The notes under the pieces: model-generated | The model's input: the letters and a program-made list of their open reading frames with translations, nothing else | Told to the model about the DNA's origin: nothing | The model's database searches: none | NCBI GenBank assembly: GCA_028704515.1 | Contig: JAQWFH010000017.1 | Coordinates: 1,690-41,965, forward strand | DNA length: 40,276 bases | Source: Eubacteriales bacterium | GTDB taxonomy: Bacteria > Bacillota > Clostridia > Peptostreptococcales > Anaerovoracaceae | Reading direction: 5' to 3' | Shown here: piece after piece, positions 1 through 6,589 of the stretch | Layout of the letters: each line of letters starts with the position of its first letter | How positions within the stretch are numbered: the first letter of the stretch is position 1 | Program-made: the position numbers and the translations under genes

Positions 1-21
1 TTTTGTCGGTTTTGAATCCCT

Positions 22-474
22 TCACCCATTGACAGAGCATTCACCGTCTATGTGGTGGACTACAGTTCTCACTCTTAGGTTTCGCCTGCAGCAGGACTTT
101 TGACTTTCTTCTCTTGATGCGTTCAGATCGTCGGGGAGAGCAAACTTTATATTCTTTACTACTATATCGCAGCACGAAGCTTCGCTGTGAGCAGGCACTG
201 TAAATGTCTTTACCCCCCTCGAATGCTCTTTGCCATCCTTGTCGATCTCGGTCAATATTATCCCCAGCGCAGCCCTTTTGTTCGGATGAACATCCTTTAT
301 TTTTACCTCTAAATTCACGATGCAGCCTGTAGAATGCATATACAGGTCCCCGACATCAAAAACTTGCGTCTCGCTGCGTTCCTTCATTGCGAGGTTCACA
401 GCTATAATATCCTTTTCTGAGACTGTAATAGTGCCATCTTCGGCAATTATATCTTTTGATATTGTTTCGTTCAT
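22..474 (-). CDS. Conserved-looking hypothetical protein, 150 aa
   Basis: I do not recognise this protein. The start is placed at an ATG at 474 because a purine-rich AGGGGGTG ribosome-binding site lies about 11 bases upstream; an upstream in-frame start at 522 has no such site. The protein is soluble-looking, with no signal peptide or membrane segment. It has a beta-rich pattern in its first 120 residues and a basic, cysteine-containing tail with two CC pairs (SCCD and KSCCRR) and a closing HHIDGEC stretch. It follows the PdaA-like gene by about 80 bases on the same strand, so co-transcription is possible. The cysteine pairs and the neighbouring sporulation-type deacetylase would fit a spore or envelope role, but that is only inference. 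Confidence 0.75.
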   Translation of the reverse strand: MNETISKDIIAEDGTITVSEKDIIAVNLAMKERSETQVFDVGDLYMHSTGCIVNLEVKIKDVHPNKRAALGIILTEIDKDGKEHSRGVKTFTVPAHSEASCCDIVVKNIKFALPDDLNASREESQKSCCRRNLRVRTVVHHIDGECSVNG

Positions 475-553
475 ATTTATGCGCACCCCCTTAAATTTAC
501 GAGGCTGCTTTATTTTATTCAAAATGTGCCGAATTTGTTACTTTACACTGCTG

Positions 554-1375
554 CTATAGCTCTGTAATCGATTTAAATTTATATCCCATTTCCTCCCATT
601 CCGTCAGCAATTCGTCCAATATATTTGCATTTGTTTCAGAGGTGCTGTGCAGCAGCACGATTGCACCCGGATGAACTCTCGGTATCAGCTTGTCGAACGC
701 TTCCTGCTTCGTCGGTTGCTTTGATTCGTACCAATCCACATACGCAAGGCTCCAGAAGACCGTCTTATATCCCAGCTCTTTTGCGAGCTTGAGATTTTCC
801 TCGCTGTACTTGCCCTGAGGCGGTCTGTAATATTTTTTCATGTCCTCGCCTGTAGTTTCTTTATAAAGGGTCTCCAATTCTCCAAGTTCCGCTACGAAGC
901 TCTCTTTCGTTCCTATTGCAGCCATGTCGGGATGATGCATGGTGTGATTGCCGACTATATGCCCTTCCTGCGCCATTCTTTTGACTAGCTCCGGATTTGT
1001 TTGTATGTAATTGCCTACTAAAAAGAAGCATGCCGGAGCCTTGTGACTTTTGAGTACATCAAGTATCTTTTCGGTATTCCCGTTTTCATATCCTGCATCG
1101 AAGGTGAGATAAATTGTCTTGCTCTTCGTATCGCCGACATATACGGCATTGTATTTTTTGAGATAATCACTCGTTGCGTTGCCCGTCGGCAGTTGCCCTT
1201 CTTCTGAGAAGGACAGACCCCAGCTGCCGGCCGCGGCTACATTTCTTTCCGCCTTCTTCGTGAAATACGAGCTTCCCGCTACTGCTACGCCCGCACAAAC
1301 GCAAAGGCACAGTGCGGCTTTGCAAGCACGCAATGCTCTGCGCTTAAAATTTGTTTTATTGATATAAATTCCCAT
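554..1375 (-). CDS. pdaA: PdaA-like polysaccharide deacetylase (delta-lactam-biosynthetic de-N-acetylase)
   Basis: This is a carbohydrate esterase family 4 (NodB) protein that would remove N-acetyl groups from muramic acid, the step before muramic-delta-lactam formation in spore cortex. An N-terminal hydrophobic segment (about residues 12-32) acts as signal or anchor. A WGLSF stretch and the PdaA-type motif 1, TFDAGYENG (Ala where most family members have a second Asp), follow. Then come GNHTMHH (zinc histidines), YRPPQGKYS, FWSLAYVDW and the closing VLLHST. These match the PdaA subgroup better than general chitin deacetylases. The ATG at 1375 is chosen because GGCGGTGA lies five bases upstream; the in-frame GTG at 1384 is part of that site. 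Homologues in Bacillus subtilis are forespore genes, which suggests a spore former. Confidence 0.9.
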   Translation of the reverse strand: MGIYINKTNFKRRALRACKAALCLCVCAGVAVAGSSYFTKKAERNVAAAGSWGLSFSEEGQLPTGNATSDYLKKYNAVYVGDTKSKTIYLTFDAGYENGNTEKILDVLKSHKAPACFFLVGNYIQTNPELVKRMAQEGHIVGNHTMHHPDMAAIGTKESFVAELGELETLYKETTGEDMKKYYRPPQGKYSEENLKLAKELGYKTVFWSLAYVDWYESKQPTKQEAFDKLIPRVHPGAIVLLHSTSETNANILDELLTEWEEMGYKFKSITEL

Positions 1376-1415
1376 AAAAATCACCGCCTGTAATTAAAAT
1401 ATCCTCTTTTAATAT

Positions 1416-1445
1416 ACTCGACGGTGTTTTTGTTTATGTCATTTT
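1416..1445 (-). promoter_or_regulatory. Possible forespore (sigma-G-like) promoter of the pdaA-like gene
   Basis: On the minus strand ACATA and TATATTA are separated by 18 bases, each one mismatch from the published sigma-G elements (GNATR and CATNNTA), about 40 bases upstream of the pdaA-like start. Known family expression (pdaA is forespore-specific in B. subtilis) makes this plausible, but in AT-rich DNA a two-mismatch hit is weak evidence. Coordinates are approximate. Confidence 0.2.
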
Positions 1446-1461
1446 ATATGCTTGTATGCGT

Positions 1462-1498
1462 GATAATTATAAATTAATCATCCTTTTGTATAATTATC
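1462..1498. repeat. 10-bp inverted repeat at the end of the F420-ligase-like gene
   Basis: GATAATTATA at 1462-1471 is the exact reverse complement of 1489-1498, with a 17-base loop. The arm at 1489-1498 lies inside the last codons of the upstream gene, whose stop is at 1478. There is no following T-tract, so it is a weak candidate for a terminator or a 3-prime mRNA stabilising hairpin. Confidence 0.35.
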
Positions 1499-2671
1499 GA
1501 AATATCCCTGTATGTGGACAATCGGTGTTCCCTTATCTCCGCTGCCTGATGTCAGGTCGCAAAGAGATCCAATCAGGTCTGTCAACCTTCTTGGCGTTGT
1601 TCCCTGAGATAGCATGCTTCCGTAAAGGTCTGATTCCTTGTTCATTATATACTCCGATATGGCCTGCTGAAGTTCATCTCCGGACAGATGTGAAAAATCA
1701 TTGTCAGCAAGGTATTTGAGCTTGATTTCGTTTGGTTGCCCTACCAGCCCCGGCGTATATGCGGGAGAAACAACAGGATCAGCCAATTCCCAAATCCTGC
1801 CTACAGGATCCTTAAAGGCACCGTCTCCGTAAATCATAACCTCTATGTTTTTGCCGGTTTTGTCGAGGATGCCCTTCTGTATACTATCGACAATCGGCTG
1901 ACATTCTCTTGGGAACAATTTGACGCTATCCTCCGTCGCCTTGTTTGCACCAAGAAGACCATAATGTTCATTAAATCCGGTTCCTTTTGTCTTCTCTGTC
2001 AATATATTGTCAAGTCCGTAGATTTTTTCTACTCCGTTTTTCAATAGTATTCGCTTTGTGCGTTCTCTCGAGTGTATATCACAGCAAAGTACATTCTTTG
2101 TATATTCGAGAATTTTCCTGCAGTCATTTGCAAGTACTATCTCAACCTCACAGTCCTGCTCCTCTATAATACATCTATAATATTCAATGTAGTCAACCCC
2201 CGTAAAAGGATGCTTGACTATTCCGAATAAATCTCTATATTTTTGCTCTGTCAAAACATCGTTATAAGGGTCTATGCCTTTTTCATCAAGGACATCCGGG
2301 TCGACGAGGTGGTTTCCGACTTCATCGGCAGGATAGCTGAGCATGAGCACGATTTTCTTTGCTCCTCTCGCTATGCCCTTGAGGCATACCGCAAAACGAT
2401 TTCTGGAAAGAATAGGGAAAATAACACCGATGGTATCATCTCTAAATTTCATGTTTATATCCCGGGCAATATCGTCTACAGACGCATAATTTCCTTGCGC
2501 TCTTGCAACGACGGCCTCTGTTACGGCAACAATATCTTTATCCTCAATACCATATCCAGCTGAAACGGCAGCATTCATCACGCTATCAACAACAATATCA
2601 ACTATGTTGTCTCCCTCTCTTATGATTGGTGCTCTTATCCCTCTGGAAACAGTTCCTATAAGTCTTTGCAT
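1478..2671 (-). CDS. Coenzyme F420-0:L-glutamate ligase family protein
   Basis: A 397-aa protein resembling the F420_ligase (CofE/FbiB N-terminal) family. Visible hallmarks are the N-terminal GTVSRGIRAPIIREGDN stretch, the DKDIVAVTEAVVARAQGNY segment typical of the family's nucleotide/metal region, and a downstream YGLLGANKATEDSVKLFP segment. It is longer than the archaeal ligase (about 250 aa) and has an extra C-terminal half of unknown fold. True CofE adds glutamate to F420-0 with GTP. Firmicutes that carry this longer subgroup usually lack the rest of F420 biosynthesis, and none is seen here, so the real substrate is unknown. It lies between the aminopeptidase and pdaA-like genes on the same strand and has an extended -10 promoter of its own. 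The ATG at 2671 has a CGGAGG site upstream. Confidence 0.8.
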   Translation of the reverse strand: MQRLIGTVSRGIRAPIIREGDNIVDIVVDSVMNAAVSAGYGIEDKDIVAVTEAVVARAQGNYASVDDIARDINMKFRDDTIGVIFPILSRNRFAVCLKGIARGAKKIVLMLSYPADEVGNHLVDPDVLDEKGIDPYNDVLTEQKYRDLFGIVKHPFTGVDYIEYYRCIIEEQDCEVEIVLANDCRKILEYTKNVLCCDIHSRERTKRILLKNGVEKIYGLDNILTEKTKGTGFNEHYGLLGANKATEDSVKLFPRECQPIVDSIQKGILDKTGKNIEVMIYGDGAFKDPVGRIWELADPVVSPAYTPGLVGQPNEIKLKYLADNDFSHLSGDELQQAISEYIMNKESDLYGSMLSQGTTPRRLTDLIGSLCDLTSGSGDKGTPIVHIQGYFDNYTKG

Positions 2672-2709
2672 TGTTTGTTCCTCCGTTAATAATTAAGAAA
2701 ATACCCTTT

Positions 2710-2718
2710 ATTATACCA
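2710..2718 (-). promoter_or_regulatory. Extended -10 promoter for the F420-ligase-like gene
   Basis: The minus strand reads TG-G-TATAAT (TATAAT at 2710-2715), a perfect extended -10 element 39 bases upstream of the ATG at 2671. At 17-base spacing the -35 position reads TTTATT, a poor match, as is common for extended -10 promoters. That region falls inside the dyad at 2731-2756. Confidence 0.55.
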
Positions 2719-2730
2719 TGTCGAAACCGG

Positions 2731-2756
2731 TTAATAAACATATTTTTGTTTATTAA
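2731..2756. repeat. Perfect 10-bp dyad between aminopeptidase and F420-ligase-like genes
   Basis: TTAATAAACA (2731-2740) and its exact complement (2747-2756) flank a 6-base loop. It lies just 3-prime of the aminopeptidase stop and covers the -35 region of the next promoter. No T-tract follows on the minus strand, so it is a poor terminator and could instead be an operator. Confidence 0.5.
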
Positions 2757-2762
2757 TCAAAA

Positions 2763-4538
2763 TTATATCGGTTTTGTAGCATCGTTTAGCCAAATCGCTT
2801 CCTCTTCATCCATATATGGCATGAGAGCATCCCTAACCGTAGTATGGTATTTATTTAAGGCGGCCTTTTCCTCTTCATTCATTTCTTTCATCAATATCGC
2901 TTCTCTTTCAAACGGTACGAGAGTCAAAACTTCAAACCGCATGAATCCCGGCTTGTCCGGACTTTCTGCACACAGCATGAGATTTTCCAGCCTTATGCCA
3001 TATTGCCCATTCATATATATACCGGGCTCATTGCTTATAACCATTCCCTTTTCAAAAGGAAGGGATTTTCCGGCTGTCATTTTATTGCTTATCGAGATTG
3101 GGCCTTCATGCACATTCAAGAAGCATCCCACGCCATGGCCTGTGCCGTGATTGTAGTTGAGACCGAGTTGCCATACCGGCCTTCGCGCAATGCTGTCCAG
3201 ATTCGCTCCCGTTATGCCTTTGGGGAATATTGTGGCTGCGAGATTTATATTGCCTTTGAGCACGGCTGTATAATGCCTCTTTTGATCCTCACTTAAAGCA
3301 CCCATTGCAACAGTTCTCGTCACATCGGTCGTTCCCTGTAGATACTGCCCTCCCGTGTCGGCAAGCAAAAAGCTCTTTTGTCCGATGAGAGTAGCATCCT
3401 CGCCTTCCTGCGCATTTTCAAAGTTGTAATGAATTACCGCTCCGTGCTCTTTATAAGCAATTATTGGGGCAAAGGAGGGGCCGACATATCCTGCTTGGGC
3501 ACACCTTAATTCTTCCAACATATTTGCGGCATCAATTTCAGTGATGTTCTCCCCGTTTTTTATACGCTTTTTTAATTTATATATAAATCTTGTTACGGCA
3601 ATGCCGTCCTTCAAATGTGCTATTGTTATATTTTCAATCTCCGTATCATTCTTAATATGCTTTGGAATGAAAGATGAATTTGATATCCGGCATATCTCAC
3701 TCCTCTGGGGTATGCTCCTGAAAGCAAAGTAATTAAGCTTGCCGGGATCCAAGAGCACCTTCATGCCGTCAAGTGAGGTGAGAATTTCATAAAATTCTTC
3801 ATAGTCTCTGACTTCTGCATACGGGCACATTCTTTGCAATTTTTTCATCTGCACGGCCGGCGCATATATCTTAAGCTGAAGACCGGTGATTATTACATGA
3901 GCAAAGAAAACGGGATTGTAAGGTATATCACTGCCCCTTAGATTTAAAAGCCATGCAACATCGTCAAGAGCTGAGATTAATAAAACATCTCCTTGCGAAG
4001 ATGCGAGCCTCTCTCTCAATTCAAGCATTTTGACCTTTGTACTTTTGCCCGCAAATTCTTCCCCATATTTTAAGATCTTCCCGAATCGAAGCTTGGGTCG
4101 CTCATCCCATATCGGGGTCACGGCATCAAAATCCGGGCGCAGAACGGCGCCGCATTTTTCGGAAATTTCTTCAAAGCGTATTCCCTGCTCCGCCGACATT
4201 ACCCTGCCGTCAAATGCAATGCACATCCCTTTTTTTAAAAAGCTTTCAATATATTCGTATATGCTTGGGACTCCCTTTTCCCCGTCGCGCATAAGCTGTA
4301 TGTCACTTCCTTCAAGCTGTTGCTCTGCCTGAAGAAAATACCGTCCATCTACCCAAAGTAATGCATCCGATTGAGTGATTACCGCAGCCCCGGCCGATCC
4401 AGTAAAGCCCGTAATATATTGCAAGCATTGAAAATACTCGCTTATATATTCGGAACCATGGAAATCCCCCGGCATAATCACATATGCATCTATAGACTCC
4501 ACGGCCAACAAATGTTTCAAATTGTTTATTGCTTCCAT
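2763..4538 (-). CDS. Aminopeptidase P family protein (Xaa-Pro aminopeptidase, M24B), 591 aa
   Basis: A cytosolic metallopeptidase predicted to remove the N-terminal residue from peptides with proline in second place. The length and three-domain layout match the long aminopeptidase P type (APP1-like): two creatinase-like N-terminal domains (about 1-140 and 150-300) and a pita-bread catalytic domain (about 310-530). All five metal ligands can be placed: D394 in LADTGG, D405 in GTTDVTRT, H468 in HGTGHGVG, E504 in NEPGIY and E518 in IRLENL. There is no signal peptide. The start ATG at 4538 has GAGAGGA upstream. It follows the flhX-like gene by 38 bases on the same strand and is probably co-transcribed. 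A link with flagella is not evident; recycling of proline-rich peptides is the likely job. Confidence 0.93.
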   Translation of the reverse strand: MEAINNLKHLLAVESIDAYVIMPGDFHGSEYISEYFQCLQYITGFTGSAGAAVITQSDALLWVDGRYFLQAEQQLEGSDIQLMRDGEKGVPSIYEYIESFLKKGMCIAFDGRVMSAEQGIRFEEISEKCGAVLRPDFDAVTPIWDERPKLRFGKILKYGEEFAGKSTKVKMLELRERLASSQGDVLLISALDDVAWLLNLRGSDIPYNPVFFAHVIITGLQLKIYAPAVQMKKLQRMCPYAEVRDYEEFYEILTSLDGMKVLLDPGKLNYFAFRSIPQRSEICRISNSSFIPKHIKNDTEIENITIAHLKDGIAVTRFIYKLKKRIKNGENITEIDAANMLEELRCAQAGYVGPSFAPIIAYKEHGAVIHYNFENAQEGEDATLIGQKSFLLADTGGQYLQGTTDVTRTVAMGALSEDQKRHYTAVLKGNINLAATIFPKGITGANLDSIARRPVWQLGLNYNHGTGHGVGCFLNVHEGPISISNKMTAGKSLPFEKGMVISNEPGIYMNGQYGIRLENLMLCAESPDKPGFMRFEVLTLVPFEREAILMKEMNEEEKAALNKYHTTVRDALMPYMDEEEAIWLNDATKPI

Positions 4539-4576
4539 TTATTCCTCTCTTTTCTTGGGACGTCTGAAGTAGAGCT

Positions 4577-4879
4577 TTATAAAAATTGGGACCTGTCGGC
4601 TTCGGCCGCATCCAAAAGCGATATATATATATTTACTACGATTTGATAAAGCTCAGGAGGTATTTCCTGCCCGAGATCCAGCTTTGCAAGAAGCGTCGCG
4701 GCGCTGTCATCGTGATATATGGCAACCCCGTTTTCAATAGCAACCTGAAGTATTTTTTGCGCTATATGGCCTGTTCCTGCGGCAACTACCTTTGGTGCGG
4801 AATCATTCTCACGGTCATATTTAAGAGCTGCTACATTGAGTGTAGACGTTTTCTTATTATTCTCATCAGACTTTGACAT
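4577..4879 (-). CDS. flhX: FlhX/YlqH-type stand-alone FlhB C-terminal domain protein
   Basis: A 100-aa soluble protein homologous to the C-terminal cytoplasmic domain of FlhB (the part released by FlhB autocleavage). Shared features with FlhB of this same window include the ALKYD stretch, APxVxAxGxxxxAxKI, and the PPELYQ(I/V)V ending. The residues before ALKYD read TSTLNVA, so the NPTH cleavage motif is absent: the protein starts roughly where cleaved FlhB would start. The FlhB-family paralogue in B. subtilis is YlqH, and HP1575 (FlhX) of Helicobacter has been reported to replace the FlhB C-terminal fragment. The ATG overlaps the preceding gene by 14 nt with GGTGGG upstream, so the two are translationally coupled. 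It may help export-substrate switching, or a related secretion task. Confidence 0.85.
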   Translation of the reverse strand: MSKSDENNKKTSTLNVAALKYDRENDSAPKVVAAGTGHIAQKILQVAIENGVAIYHDDSAATLLAKLDLGQEIPPELYQIVVNIYISLLDAAEADRSQFL

Positions 4880-6365
4880 CTATTCCCACCTTTCCAGTTG
4901 CGAGCTTCGGAAATCTTTGAATGATTGTCTGCCCGGGCCTGTAAATATCGACTTTGTAGTTTGACAGCACGTATCCCTGCTCCGTTATCATGCGGGCAAG
5001 GCCGCCCTTCTCATCCTTTATTCTATCCAAAATACTCTCCGGACAGCGTATATCTAAATCGATGGCTTTATCCCTTGCAAGGAGATCCACCTCAAAATTG
5101 CCATATTTGTCGGATTGAATTATGAAAAAAATGCCTTTGGCCTCCTTGGCTTCCCCTTTTCTCTCGCTGCAATCCTTATCTATAAAAAATTCGCCATATG
5201 TATTTTCATCTAAAAACCGGAATGGAACTAGGAAATGCAATATAGGTAATATCGGACTTTCACTTTGCACCATATGCATGAGCAAATTCTGTGCCACACT
5301 GCTGACTTTCGCAGGGGAATCCGACTCCAATGCCCGTGAAAGAAGTGCAGCAATGTCCTTGTCTTGCTGCAATCCTAATTTTTCGGCAAACGCTTTTTCA
5401 GATGTCAGATTTTCTAAAAAAACACCCGCATTCTTTCCTCTTAATTGCTTTGCATGTTCAAATACCAGCTCACGCATCTCTCTTATATCCCTGTCGGTAA
5501 TATTCGTGAGAGGCTTCAGCTCGTTTCCGAGGCGTTGAATCGCCTCGTACAAGGATTGTGTGTCTGATTTATCAAACCTTACAATATGATGAATAATTGC
5601 AAGTACATTTTCTCTTGCCTGTTGTCCTGTCTGGTATCCTCTTATAGAATCCGATAATGTAGGTATAAATGTATTTTTTAAAAAGTTTATAACTTCCCTG
5701 AAATTTCCTTCAACCCTGCCGCTATTGTCGGCACCTGTCTTAGAATCGCTCCTGTATAAGATAAGCTTTAGCTGCTCAAGCTGAGCGTTTACCTGCTCCG
5801 CTGCGCTCTTCGGAAGCCGGGACAGCAATGTTTCGGTCTGCTTTAATATCGAATTTAAGGAATTTTCCCTGTTTACGAGTGCGTCAAAATGCTTTAAAAG
5901 TGAGGCAATTGCTTCCTTCATTTCAGTCTGCCCCTCCATTTTTGCAAGAAGTCGGAGGCTGTCAAAAAAATCGCCTTTAAAAGTGCTCGCAGCATTTTCT
6001 CTTTCAAGAATATACGCCAAAAGCTCGTTCGGTCTTAAGAAAAACCTACTTAAAAAGTCCTCCGTTATAACGCCCGCTGACACTTCAAACAATCTTGCCA
6101 TGAGGACAAGTTTGCGAAGCTCATCAGCCTGAGCCTTTGTCTCAACAGTCAACGGCGCAAAAATCTCTTTGCTCAGGTTCTCAAGAAGAGATTGCCTTGC
6201 ATTTTCACCTTGTGCTTTCGCCGTTTCGGGTGCAACTTTTTTTACTGCTGTCATTCTCTCAGGATTGAGAATATCAAAAATTGCATCATTTGGCTGTTTT
6301 GTCGGTATATTTTCTATGCGATTTCTCACGCCTACAGTCGACGTTATTTTTAACATATCCGCCAC
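4866..6365 (-). CDS. Large YlqG-type protein with FliK-like C-terminal domain
   Basis: A 499-aa soluble protein, mostly alpha-helical from about 50 to 380, with a C-terminal beta-rich region (about 385-495) that reads like the hook-length-control Flg_hook domain (ILPILHFLVPFRF, then YGNFEVDLLARDKAIDLDIRCP and IDVKV). It has no signal peptide. The gene overlaps flhX by 14 nt, the same order as ylqG-ylqH in B. subtilis. Since FliK works by touching the FlhB C-terminal domain, a FliK-like partner for a free FlhB C-terminal protein is a natural reading, but it is inference. The start is a GTG at 6365 with GGGAGG seven bases upstream; an ATG three codons later is possible. A canonical FliK is encoded separately at 32407-33708. 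Confidence 0.75.
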   Translation of the reverse strand: MADMLKITSTVGVRNRIENIPTKQPNDAIFDILNPERMTAVKKVAPETAKAQGENARQSLLENLSKEIFAPLTVETKAQADELRKLVLMARLFEVSAGVITEDFLSRFFLRPNELLAYILERENAASTFKGDFFDSLRLLAKMEGQTEMKEAIASLLKHFDALVNRENSLNSILKQTETLLSRLPKSAAEQVNAQLEQLKLILYRSDSKTGADNSGRVEGNFREVINFLKNTFIPTLSDSIRGYQTGQQARENVLAIIHHIVRFDKSDTQSLYEAIQRLGNELKPLTNITDRDIREMRELVFEHAKQLRGKNAGVFLENLTSEKAFAEKLGLQQDKDIAALLSRALESDSPAKVSSVAQNLLMHMVQSESPILPILHFLVPFRFLDENTYGEFFIDKDCSERKGEAKEAKGIFFIIQSDKYGNFEVDLLARDKAIDLDIRCPESILDRIKDEKGGLARMITEQGYVLSNYKVDIYRPGQTIIQRFPKLATGKVGIDVKV

Positions 6366-6414
6366 ATGAAGACCTCCCTCTCCTCAGAATTACTTTTCTA
6401 CATATTTCACGAAA

Positions 6415-6443
6415 ATTATATAGTAAACCTGTGATAAAATCAA
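6415..6443 (-). promoter_or_regulatory. Sigma-A-type promoter for the ylqG-like/flhX unit
   Basis: On the minus strand TTGATT (6438-6443) and TATAAT (6415-6420) are separated by exactly 17 bases, about 50 bases upstream of the GTG at 6365. One -35 hexamer base pair group departs from TTGACA; the -10 is perfect. It directs transcription away from cheA. Confidence 0.7.
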
Positions 6444-6471
6444 TCTTCATCTGATTATTCTTTATAATTTA

Positions 6472-6480
6472 TGCTATACT
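6472..6480 (+). promoter_or_regulatory. Possible extended -10 sigma-A promoter for cheA
   Basis: TG at 6472-6473 followed by one base and TATACT (6475-6480) forms an extended -10. No good -35 is present at 16-18 bases. It lies about 110 bases before the cheA ATG and could give basal cheA transcription besides the sigma-28-like site downstream. Confidence 0.35.
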
Positions 6481-6501
6481 TTAATTAATGTAATATTTTA
6501 C

Positions 6502-6528
6502 TAATATTTGTTGTAGTTTTGTCGATAT
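6502..6528 (+). promoter_or_regulatory. Sigma-28 (SigD)-type promoter upstream of cheA
   Basis: TAATATTT at 6502-6509, an 11-base spacer and GTCGATAT at 6521-6528 match 12 of 16 positions of the TAAAGTTT-N11-GCCGATAA consensus, with exact spacing. It ends 61 bases before the cheA ATG. The cognate sigma gene is in this window (20808-21575). Confidence 0.55.
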
Positions 6529-6589
6529 TTATTAATAGACATTGGACTCTAAATTTTTATATATAAAGAAAAAGGAAACGGTGAAGTAT

